From contig NC_052511.1 of the NCBI RefSeq assembly GCF_014356525.2, positions 31,832,689-31,896,688 of the forward strand: a stretch of DNA of 64,000 nt, written 5' to 3'. Numbering within the stretch: position 1 is the first letter of the stretch; every line of letters begins with the position of its first letter. The notes beneath the pieces were generated by a model. It was not told where the DNA came from, did no database searches, and saw only the letters and a list, made by a program, of their open reading frames with translations. Below are positions 47,101 to 59,200 of this stretch, in pieces. The translations under genes and the position numbers were made by a program. Source of the DNA: Nilaparvata lugens. Its lineage: Eukaryota; Arthropoda; Insecta; Hemiptera; Delphacidae.

Positions 47101-50100
47101 TTATCTGAGACGCATTCAAAACAATCCTTACTAAAATCTTTAGAAGATTTATTCAAAGTATTTCAACTTTATAATAAATTTTTACTTTTGGATTTTTTTA
47201 AAATTTGACAATAATTTTGATTACCGTATGATCTGGGAGTGGAAATGCAACAAATTAAATTCCAGGTTCAATGAATTAATTCCCAACTATAGCTACGTAA
47301 CTACTAAATGACAGTATTGCGAGTAGGCCTACCCCAATGCCCTATTTCTTGTCTTGAGGCAAAAGAGGATTAGGCTATTCTTATTTCACTAAGACCTCAC
47401 ACAAGTCAAGTCTCGAAGTTTTTCAAAAATAAAGATGTAGATAAAATGAATGAAATGAGCATTGTAGTTTGTAATGGTTATTGCACTTGAAAAAAATTAT
47501 ATATGTAGGCTTTCCTTCTTGAATCTTTACTAATTTTGCTTTTAGAGTAAAGCTAGGTAAATAAATAATAAGATAAATAATTCATGTTTTAGTACTGATC
47601 AAGTAGATATTGTACCTTGTATAAAATGCTTATTATCCTAGTCTATTGTGAATGTATGCATATTTTACTGTTTTTGTAATAAATTAATGATAAGCAAAGG
47701 CATTAAAGTACCTCCGGTTGTGCGGTACGGTACTCGGTCATTTGAAAAAATCACCATATTTTGCTCAATTTTCAAATGATAGAATAAAAATATAAACAGA
47801 TCCCAGCTTTCCAAATCAATTTTTTAGCTCCTGTCGCCTGCCTTTGACAAAAAAACACCAGTTTTTTCTATTTCCAATCCTTAGAATTGAAGTTGATAGA
47901 AAAATCTAATAAAATGTGTAGGACACGTGGATGTGGAGACGATATACGGTATAGTGGTAGTCGGGAGCATTGAAAATTGAGCGGCACAGAACTGAAACCC
48001 ATGTCACAGAATAGATTGTGTCAATAGTAGTGTCAAATAGACCTAAGCCGACCGATTAATAAGCCGAGTAATAAGAAGTTACCTTCATATTAAAATATAA
48101 ATGAATGTGAGAAAATGAGAAATAGCACAGATGCATAATGGATAAAAACAAAGCTCCAAGATATTTATTTTCAAGAGCAATAATCCGCTGCATTTGATAA
48201 GATGATTGGTAGGTACTATATAATTGAACAGGCTAATCGGAAACTGATAAGTTAGGTACTTTTTACATGACTTCACTTTACATAATAAATGCTCATCTGG
48301 TACGGTAGGCCAGTATTATCATGCTGTACGGTAATCGAAATAATAAATTATGAAGTGTAGATATTCAATGGCCCCAATTCAATTACGTAACCACAATATA
48401 TAGGTACATTTGTTACATCATAAAATACAAAATTAAACTAAATACAATAATAATTTATATTTATAACTTACCAATACTTCTTATAGGGATAGGTGAGATT
48501 GAAAAAATATATAACATTTTATCAGAATTTATTGTCAACTAAAACCTACATGAAAATATATAAATTGTATTAATGCTCAGGCACATAAAAGTTGTAACAA
48601 ATAAAATATAGTACAATAATGAATATCAAATAAAATTATGATTATAATAGTTCAGTTAAAATAAAGAACAAAATTCTTTGATAGTGACATAGTGTTATAA
48701 TTTTTACGATTTGAAGTAGAAAATTCAATACCCTTCAACTAAATAATTGCCATTATAACTATAGAATCATATCACTTTGATTTGTTTCTTGCTTTATTAT
48801 TATACAAAGTAGAAATATAAACTCTCATTTTCAACATTCTTATATTTTATAAGCGCATCACACATTTCTATAAATCAGTATTCTATCTCAATACCCAAGT
48901 TGGGGGTCAAGAATGAAATCCTCTATACGAGTAAATCTACCAATTACAGAATAATCAAGTTGAGGGGAAAATTTGGTAATCATTCTTTAGACAACAATAA
49001 GATCAATACTGGCAGATAATCAGTTATTTCAAACACTTCTGAAAACAGAAAGTCAGAAGACAATTCTGTACTGCCTGTCTATTTCAAATGTATTCTACGA
49101 ACTCTTATGAACAACAACGTTTCTACTTAGTCTAAAGCTCAGTACTCATTTATTTATGGAATCAATACAATGAAGCCCACAATCATCTCATAACAGAAAT
49201 GATTCCAAATTTCCAAAATACTATGGAAGAAGCAGAACTTAAGATACCTAAAGTATTCTTATGAAAGATCTCGTTGTCATAGTGAGTGATTAATTCATTT
49301 ATTGTAAAACATTGTGACTGCTAGTCGTTTTTTTAATAGCAAAATGTGATTTAATAATAAGCAGTTCGTGATGGAAAACAACATTGAAGAAAGACTAACC
49401 CTGAATAAATAAAAATTAATTCCAAAAATGCTAATCTTGGATTTAATAAAAATAATTATTACAGCATATACCTTCTCTTGATAAAAATTGAACAAATAAA
49501 TAATTCATGGAGATATTTCTTAAATTCAATTATAAATAAATTTAAATATTGTTAAAAACCATAAATAATCCCCTATCAATGAATAGTCATATCTTGGACT
49601 GTATTCCATTACCCTTGAAAACTATGAGGTCTCAGCTTACTAAAAACCCAACATTGATGCATCATAAAATATTGTACAATATGGAACTATTGGAACTTTA
49701 TAACCATATTTTTCCAACTTTTTGCTACAAGTGCTACTACTATAAAAAAACTCAATAAATTAAACGATTTAGGGTTTGTGATGCAATGCGACAATATAAC
49801 AGAAAATAGAACCTATGTTTAATACGTTTTATTTCAATAAGAAAATTAACCTTCATTAGTATTATGTTGAAGTTTGGTTTTTATGATTTGTCAGGAAATT
49901 TACATGGAAAGTATCTTTTTCAAGACGACTTTCACACTATAACTCAAAAAAAAATAATATCAATTACTATTTTTAGAGTATTTTCTCATAAATTAGAGTC
50001 TAATAAAGAAATACTTGATACAATATACTTTTAATTCACCATACATCGTTAATATCTTGACAGTTTTATGCATTCTCAACTGCATAAATATAAAATTCAT

Positions 50101-50174
50101 ATGAAGCGTATAATATCAGCTCAGAAAGCATGCTAATAATGCAGAAACATTATCTGCAAACTTCAATAAATTTT
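47101..50174. other. Intergenic region between punt 5' end and ALIX 3' end
   Basis: No gene is supported. It must contain upstream sequence of punt (right side of 47.1 kb) and the 3' UTR of ALIX (left of 50.17 kb), since both genes run on the minus strand. It is AT-rich with no conspicuous repeat. Confidence 0.65.
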
Positions 50175-50269
50175 TCATTGTTGTCCAGGATATTGTTGAT
50201 TCTGCTGTGGAGGGTACTGTGGGTAAGTTGGTGGATAATTTGCATATGTCTGATATGCTCCCGGGTAAG
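50175..50269 (-). CDS. PDCD6IP: ALIX exon h: terminal Pro/Tyr/Gln-rich exon
   Basis: Too short to stand out as an open frame, but clear from phase and content. The acceptor TTTTTCAG is followed by two bases completing a Pro codon, then [20 protein letters not shown] and a Gln-rich end (YPGQQ) before TGA at 50177-50175. This mirrors the vertebrate ALIX C-terminus (...SYYPQQ). Several AATAAA-like words follow on the minus strand; none can be chosen as the polyadenylation site. Confidence 0.9.
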
Positions 50270-53200
50270 CTGAAAAATAGAAAGTGAATATTAGCATCAA
50301 AATAATACAGATATACATGAAAATAGTCATTAGCACAAGTAATTCTACAGTATCAACAAAAATATTGAATGCAAGAGTGGTTAAATCTTCTAATCAACTT
50401 GGGAGCAGTTGTTTTTATAGGTACTTGTATTTATCTCACTGGTTCATAAATAGGTCTAATGAATGAAAATGTAAAAAACGGATAGAAGATAAAAATAGAT
50501 GGATAGAGAAGGGATCTTCATTTCATTGGATTCTAAAATTGATGATGAAATTGATAATTGTGTAACAATAGAAACCTGTTTCTTTCCACCCTATTTTTTT
50601 AAATCTCTAAAAATTTAGTTTACTGGAGACTGATAATATTGTAACTCAAGAAGCCAGTTTCTTATTACTTGAACAAATTTAGCACACTTTTAGTTTACTG
50701 GAGATTTATAAAGACGTAACATCAAAAACAGTTTCTCATTATTATGATTTTCAGTGTTAAGAGTCAACTCAAACTATTTTTATTCAATGGGAATAATATT
50801 GGACGAATAAGTAGTAGCAGATAGATAACGGTTTAACAACTGTTTTAACCGTGTCAATTACAAGTATTCTTATTTAACAAAAATAATATTGACAAAACTT
50901 GATGTAACAGATCGATAATGGTTCAATAACAGTTTTAATATGATTTAGGAAAAAGCTACAAAGCTACTAGTTTTCAATGTAATTTTCTATTATTTTAATA
51001 CTTTAATGACTATTTTACTGCATACTCAAAACTGGATAAATTCTGTGCTTCAATTTGAGAACTCAGTTTCAATCTATATACATTCATAGATATTGAATCA
51101 GCGTATAAAAAAATAATATCTTCAAAAATACAAAGTTACTGAATATTCAATTGTTTACTTTGTTCAAGATAATCTTATGAATGATCCTGGAATAAAAAGT
51201 CAATGTGCTTCTTACTGCACTTTATTACTATCCATTATTTGTCAATCTACTAAAATTGAAAATATATTCATTGTTTATGGTTGATTATTGTTAATAATAA
51301 TAAATTATTGAACAGTGCGTTCATTTTGTCGCGCACATCAAAATAAACATGTCTGTAAAATGTGACGTTTTCATATACGGTATGTGGCTACCCCAAGAAA
51401 GAAATAACTATTTATGCATTTCGGATGGTCCCGGCTGCCTAAAAACAGTCCTTAGGTCATGTCAGAGGCCCTGAAATTGATCAGTTGCGATCTGAAAACT
51501 CTAACACCAGACCCTGCCAGCCTGGACACTCGATATTATTTTATATTATTATATGCATAAAAACACATGCAAACCATCTATGATGTTACCCAACTATGAT
51601 TACGTTTAGATAAGTAATTCTGTCTCGGCTAGCGCCCGTTTTTTATTTCCAATATTGTAATGTTTTGATCTAATACTTGATTAAGAATATGTTATTGAAT
51701 AAACATGAAAGAGCCTTACGATGAGGTGGCTGCTGAGTTGGATAGGGAAGAGTGGCGTAGGGGTTGTAGCAGTTGGGGATGGGAGGCGGAGCATACTGCA
51801 CGGGGTAGGGAGCGTTGGGTTGGGCTCCGAACGGCACGGGCATTCCCGAGGGAAACACCGGATACGGCAGAGCTCCCGGGTGTTGTTGGTGTTGCTGCTG
51901 CTGGTGTTGTTGCTCGGGAGCAGACACATTGGGTGGTGGGGGACGTGGAGGCACCTCCTTCCTTCCATCTTGAAAATAAATACACAATTTAAATAACATA
52001 ATACTTATCATATCACTTACAATAATGGATTTTCATCTATCTTAAAAATACGTCAAACGTTCATCTATTTATTCAGTAAGTATTTTTAATTAATATCTGA
52101 CAAAATGTTCAATATAAATAATATCTTGATGTTAAAAAATGGTCCAGACCATGACTTATACCCCTAGTAAAAACTACATACTTAATGGTTCAATATACTT
52201 AGTGCACTTAACACCAATAACAGCACTAAACGAATATTCACATGAAATTCAATTGATTTTGCAAGCAAAATTTATACAAATTATTTTTTTTTCAAAACGG
52301 AAACAATATATCGTCCCAATATTAAATCATCCCACTATATTAAGAAAGCATAACTTTGGCTATTTCGTGGACCAATCAGAAACGAATGAATAGAATGTTC
52401 AGAATCAACACTGATTTCTAAGGTGGATAAAAAGTAATAATTTTTCCAGTGTAGAACAACTTACTTATAATGGAAAACCCTAAGAGCAACGTGGAATACT
52501 GGAAGAATAGTTGCAGATACTCGAGGAAAATCGTGGAGGTAATTCGGGTACGGTATCTCGATTAATGAACAGTAAAAGAACAATCCAATATTCTACGATT
52601 TTTTTAAGAGGTTTTTTTTAGAGATTGTAGAATTCTCAAGAGATCTTACAAGAGTTCTCTATAGTAATATTTTCTACATTATTTATCAATCTAAAATTTG
52701 AGACATATCAAAAGGTTCCCAAGCATTTTAGAAGTGTAAATATTCCATTGAATAAGAAAACATTACTTATTGCCAACGCTAACAATCCAGAGCCTATACT
52801 CTTATCTAATGTACATTCCTTCGTTGTTTAGATATGCTTTGAAAATTAGTTAGAAAATGAGGAAGTGTCAAGCCATCCAACACTATCAACAGAAATGAAT
52901 GAAATAGGAATTCCTTTTTGCTGAAGATAGACAGATTAAAAGTCTAATATGCTCTTATAGTATTGAAGTACAGTTCTCGTCCTGTAGCTTTGCCTGCGTG
53001 TCCTTTAAACTAGGCAAGGTATGGTTCGCAGGGTAATGTCTTTATAAAACTATTAGGCTCGTAAGTCCCTTGATGTAGGAAGCTCTCAACAGTACTCCCT
53101 TCACCCTGCCCTTCTACTAGAACTCTTTAAGCGCCTGCATGGCATGGTAGATGCAAGCGTATTTTTAACGCTCTGCAGAATTTCAGCGAAAAAACCTAGG

Positions 53201-56200
53201 TTCATGATTATTTTTTCTAAATAAATTCAACGATTTCTCTACATTTCATTTAAATTACATTTATACACACGACTTGTCAAAAACAATAATAATTTTTCTC
53301 GATTAGCAACTTTTTCATGTCATGAGAATTTCAAGTCGTAAACTTTTCGACTCGTTTACAAGAAATCGTTGCTCAATTTTCAATTCAATTGACACAACTG
53401 GCGTCCTCCAACAATTCTTATGATATTGCCAGAGTTTCATTAATTTGTGATTAGTTTGAGAGTAACTGTGTAGGAAATGAAGAGGGAACACCAATCGATT
53501 CATCTTCTGAATGAGTATATTTAGGTTAAAAATTCAAAATACAAAAAATGCTTAATTATTAGTTTTATAGGATTAAGTTTTTGTAGCAATACTAGAAAGT
53601 TTTGAAAAATGGTTGATGTTTTTGAACGGGTAGTATTGAACTCTAGTGGCCCAAACGCTTACAACTCTCCCATATTTTGCACCACAAAATCATAATCCCG
53701 AATCAGCCTATAGTAATTATTGTTATTGCTATCCTTAGAACAATAAGGTTAGGATGCGTTTTGTTAACTTATATTTCTGTATTGTTTTATAAAAATAATA
53801 GGAATAACTCTGATTGTACCATACTGTTAAATTTCGAGTGATGAAAGATAAAATAAATAAATAATGAGATTAGTCTAAGCAAAATTGTCATATTCAAGTA
53901 TATGAATGGACCTTTCAGAGTATCAAAAAAAAGAGAACACAAATAACGAAAGAATAAGTACTATTTTCATCAGCATATATTTGAAATAATCGTTACAAAA
54001 TATCAACAAATATTAGGGATTGCCAATTGATAGTATTATAAGATTATCACTATAAATCAATTTGAAAAAAAAATTATATACCAAACCAACAATTAATATA
54101 ACAAAACAACTGAAATTGATTAGAATATAATAAAAATAACAGTTCTTGGAATAGTTCAATCCCTCTTCAAGAGTAGAAATTTGAATTGATCATACATCAC
54201 AATACTCACTCCTAACAAAATTCCAACATTGAACAATGTTAGTACATATTTACAGAACATGTACAGTTGTGGACTGGATAGAAGATCAGTTCGAGTTACC
54301 ACTTCCACTGCACCATTACGCTACTATGGTACTTGGTAATAATATGATACGTTGTTTTCACCTCGTCTCATTCTTTCATAAATGAAAATAATAGGCTATT
54401 TGTAAATATCAAAAATTCGATACGCGTAACAAAACATTGACTTCCGTTAAGCATTGATGCTCTGTCCTGTATCATTCGACACCGCTCTGTCGTATTTTTC
54501 AAATTATAATAATACAGTATTTATTTATTGGATAAAGCAAACAATACAATAGTAGGAAAAGAAAAAAACAGGCCATTGCCCAAAACTTCTTCTATTTCCT
54601 AATTTTATCTCAATTATTTTAATTTTATTTAGGCAGGCGCAGTTGGCTACCTTCTACCTCCGACCGCCCCGCACCGAACAACTAGAGATCATCTCTCCAG
54701 TCTACAACTGTAATTAACATCTCAACACCAAACACTTTTCAACACTGTTATTCCAACATCTTCAATAAAAATATTTATTAATAATCAATTATTGATGTTA
54801 GTATACTATGATGAGTGTTTAAGCTGTGAGTCGTCATCCACATAACACTGATAACAAGACTCTTACCACAAAATTTCGTCTAATTTATTAGTATGAGAAA
54901 AAATGTGAAAATCCTACAAGAATTACTCTGGTCATCTCAAAAGTAGGTTGCACCATTTTTTATATCCGCGCAGTTGGCAGGAGACGTCTGGAGTTCGCAG
55001 GGAACTTTTGTCTGGGTGTTGTGATAGCACTGTGAAATTCCTAAGAGGCCGCCATGACTTATTTGTCAGTTACAATCAAACCACTATGGAGCTACCACTT
55101 ACTACTACCGCCGATTGCGAAGTACGCAGTGTTATTCGTTATTTAACGAGAAACAATAAAAATGCAACTGAAATTCATCGTGAGTTGTGCAGTGTGTACG
55201 GTGAAAACGTTATGTTGAGGTCAATGGTTTCTCGTTCGCGCCAATCATTATTGAAGGCAGAACAACAACAAATGACGAACAACGACTTTAGGTTACGCAT
55301 CCCGAACATTTTCGAAGAGACGAAGACAATGCTTGAAGGGTTTGGATGGGATGTTTTCGGACACCCACCATACTCCCCTGATCTCGCTCCAAGCGACTTT
55401 CATCTGTTTCAACACCTTGGGGGAAGACGCTTTGCAAACGAAGAAAATCTCAAACAAGAAGTTCAGACATGGCTAAACAGTTTGGCGCAGAATGGTATGA
55501 CACTGGATTAAAAAAACTTATACCACGATACCAAAAATGTATTGAAATTAAAGGAGATTATGTAGAAAAATAACTGATACATGTAGTTTCTCAAATATAA
55601 TCTCTTAAACAAATTCTGTGCGTTATTATATTTTTTATTTAATAGTGCAACTTACTTTTGAGATAACCCACGTACATATTTATTGAAAAATAATACAGAA
55701 AATTACCACGTTAGAGATATAATAGGGAAGAATGTATTGCCTATGATTCACGGCCCTATATTCTTGCAATATCTCGGTTTAGACGGAGAAATATTAGCTG
55801 TTAGTTTGAACCCGGAATGAAACACATTATAATAAAAAAATATGATCAAGTCATTACAACAAGTAATCCTGGTTTAGCGTTTAACGTAGATTGAAGCATA
55901 TGGCCCATAATGTTTCTTTGAACGGAATTTGTACATTTTAAGAGAGAGGTAGAATAACAAACCAAGCACATTTTAAATATATGACTTCAATGACTATACC
56001 GAATATTCGTAAGGGAAAATAAATCACTTATAGAAAAAACTATACGAATTGCGAATAAATATCTAGGCGTTGTATAATTATAAATAATGATCTTATTTTG
56101 CTAACAATAAGTTTGATCGATAATATTGTGATCATGTGTCACTAATTACAACATCACTCTAAAATTGGAATTTCAAACTAAAATAGAACTCTCTATGCAT

Positions 56201-59200
56201 AATCAAGAATCGAAATATAAATACAAAGAGAATCACAAGTCTCCAGACTTGAACATAGCAGTCCATAATATAATATAATTCTTGATTAATAAAAGTGCTC
56301 TTGTCAAATATTGTTAATTCAAAAAATTAATGTGCTTCGTGACTTCCGCAAAACAATAGCTGTTTGTGACTAATATACAAACCAAGCTAAAAAATACAAA
56401 GGGAAATTGAAATTATCTTTACTCAAATGCATACTAATACAATATTTTGAGTACTGACAAATGATTCTAAGTATGCAATGCGGTACTACCGTGTAGGAAA
56501 ACCTAGATATAACCTAGATATCTTCCAAGAAATTACCTTTCTCAAAACAATTTATTTTAATTTCAGAACAGATTAATGGGTGATGAGAAGTCGATAGGTT
56601 AAATTCTCAAAAACTCAACAATTATAAAAATAGAACTATTAGAAATTTGATAGGGATCTATTTAGTAGTAATTGATTGTGAGACTAGATATTCTTGATAA
56701 AACCCGAATCGATTGATCTAAAGGAACTCGAATTGGAAGTTTAATAACTATTAATTATTAACTATTTCACTATTTAGTAACTCAATTTTACTCAAGACGA
56801 ACAACCAGTTTTGAAACCGTGCAATATAAATATAGAATATGCAATGTGCAAAAGTTTGATGCCTTTCACTACAGATGAATGTAATCTAATCTCGATGTAA
56901 TCGTACTCACATTTGTAGTCAAAGACAGACTTCAGAAACAAACTGCAAGCCATGCAAATGAAACAAACTGTTGGTGGATGTTGTATGCATGCCATTCATT
57001 GAAGTAAAGCGCAACCTAATTCAAATTAAAAGTGACCTAACCTAACCTTATGTGATTTAACCTTCATCTTCTGCAGTGAAAGACATACTTCAAAAACAAA
57101 CACAAATTATGAAAAAGAAACTACTGGATGCAACAACTATCAGAAAGTTGTTCATCATTTTCATCATCTTTGTTTTCTAGATTCTGACCAGTGGTTGATT
57201 GCTGATGGTGGGAGGGAGCAGCGGGGATGGGGGCGCTGCCTCGGCTCAGGTTCTGAGTCAGGTCTTTCATCAGCTCTTCCTTCTCTGTTCGTCTCGCGAA
57301 ACAGTAGTCCGATATCTTGTTCTGAAATCCCAACAGGTTCTGAAAAAGAAGAACAACATTTAACAAAAACTGTTTACAGAAATGTTTAGAATTGTTCCAT
57401 GTTAAAATATAATAATGCTCACAGCATCATTGTCAGATGAATGTTGAGTTGAAAATAAGTTAAAGTCTGAAATGTTCTCATCAATGCTGGAGGATATTGA
57501 GAAAGATAAACTCCAAGGTGACTCTTCATCAGTGCATGTCGCATCACCATAATCGGAAAAGTATAACAAATAAATTAAGAGCAAGGGTGTTTCAAACACT
57601 TGTAAAGTTTGTTTTTTCAAGCACCAATCAATGAAAGTTATGCAACAGCATTGTAAACAGCATATACAATTAGATCAAGGAGAAAACTGCAGCTACATTT
57701 TATGTAATCTATGTAATATAGATTACATGAAATGATATAGATTACATATTATTATATTGATATAAGAAGGTACAAACATCCATGCCATTTCTATAAGCAT
57801 CGAAATTTGATCCACGTAAAAATCATATTCACTTATAGAATCAAGCAAATAATCAACAATCAGTTCAACAGTGTTCTCACGAGTTGGTGGATTGTTTCAC
57901 TTGAAAAAAATAATGCTTCTGCCCAGTTGCACAAAAGCCTATTAATCTAAACCGTGATTAAATGCCACGAGAACTAATCAGAGAAGTTTCTTTTCAAAAA
58001 AAACCTTCTCTTATTCTCGTGGTTTAACAGGCTCTTGTGCAACCGGGCCTATGAGTTAAAAAAGGGAGACAATTATCATTTTTACTTATTGAATCCATGG
58101 TCTAAAGAAAGGTCTTTCTTTACACATTGATTGAATAAAGTAGAAAAATGATACAGTATTGATGGAAGAAGAAAATAGTTTCAAACACATTGTTGGCAGT
58201 TGAACGTTGGCAACAAGTTTGTGGATTAAGTTAGTATGACTCATATCAACATTTAATTTGAGAATCAGTTAGGAAATATCAATTAAGAAATAATACTGCT
58301 GCTTATGCATTACAAAATATCACAATGGAATTCAAAATGTGTTTCCTATATAGCAGTATAATTTCTTTTGAATAAAACCAGTCTCATTAAAACAGCTAAA
58401 ATGTCTTACAGAATTAATTACTTGAAAAATACTCTTGAAGAATCAAACATTGAAATGTAATAGCAGAATAATTTGAACGTTTTGAGTGATATTAGTGAGG
58501 TTTGAGGTAAGATGAGTGACCTGAGTGAGACAGTTGTAGAACTTGTTGCCTTCCTCGAGATTGTTGGTGAGTTCGATGTAAGCGTCGTGGGCAGCGGCCA
58601 GCTCCTTCAGCACATTCTCTCGCTTCTGTTCGGCACCGCCACCACTCTTCTCGTTGCAGAACGCCGTATTTTGCGACTGAAATCCAACACAACGATTGCT
58701 TAGTATTACATCTAACAATGTTTTCACATCAGTGTTGTTTTTTACATAAATAAATATATTAATAACCAGTATAATAGTATTACGATTTTATTACATGCTT
58801 CTGATACACGGTATTCATGAGAAGGCATATTATGATATAAGATAAAACATTAATTTATCTAACTCATAACAATATCATCATCATTGGCTCGCAATTCCAA
58901 AGCGGATTTTGGCCTTCTCTAACATTTTCCTCCTTTCTACTCTGTCCATGGCAGCACGCCTCCGATTCCTGACCCCAACAACTCTTGCATCTCCGGAAAC
59001 TGCATCCATCCACCTTAACCTTGGTCTACCTTCCATGTTGTAAGCAGCTCATAACAATATGTTTTACAAAAAATGTGAAGCTTTTGTGAATTATTCAGAA
59101 AGCTGTGTTTGAACATTCACAGCTTATTTTGTACAAGTGACTCATCTAGGGTGTGAAATCGATTAACATGAACAATATACAATATAATATATTGTATCTC

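Larger units (their letters stand above)
51969..57188. other. PDCD6IP: Longest ALIX intron in window
   Basis: A 5.2-kb intron between exons f and g. It contains the dispersed repeat at 52974 and the mariner at 54926-55672. A LINE or SINE tail-like segment (54510-54720) with CAGGCCATTGCCC and a Pro/Arg-coding GC-rich patch is also present. No further ALIX exon is seen. Confidence 0.6.

Noticed and set aside
51705..51996. Overlapping open frames on both strands at the ALIX proline-rich exon
   Set aside because: The biased Pro/Gln/Tyr codons keep several frames open. Only the frame continuing ALIX joins in phase to both neighbouring exons.
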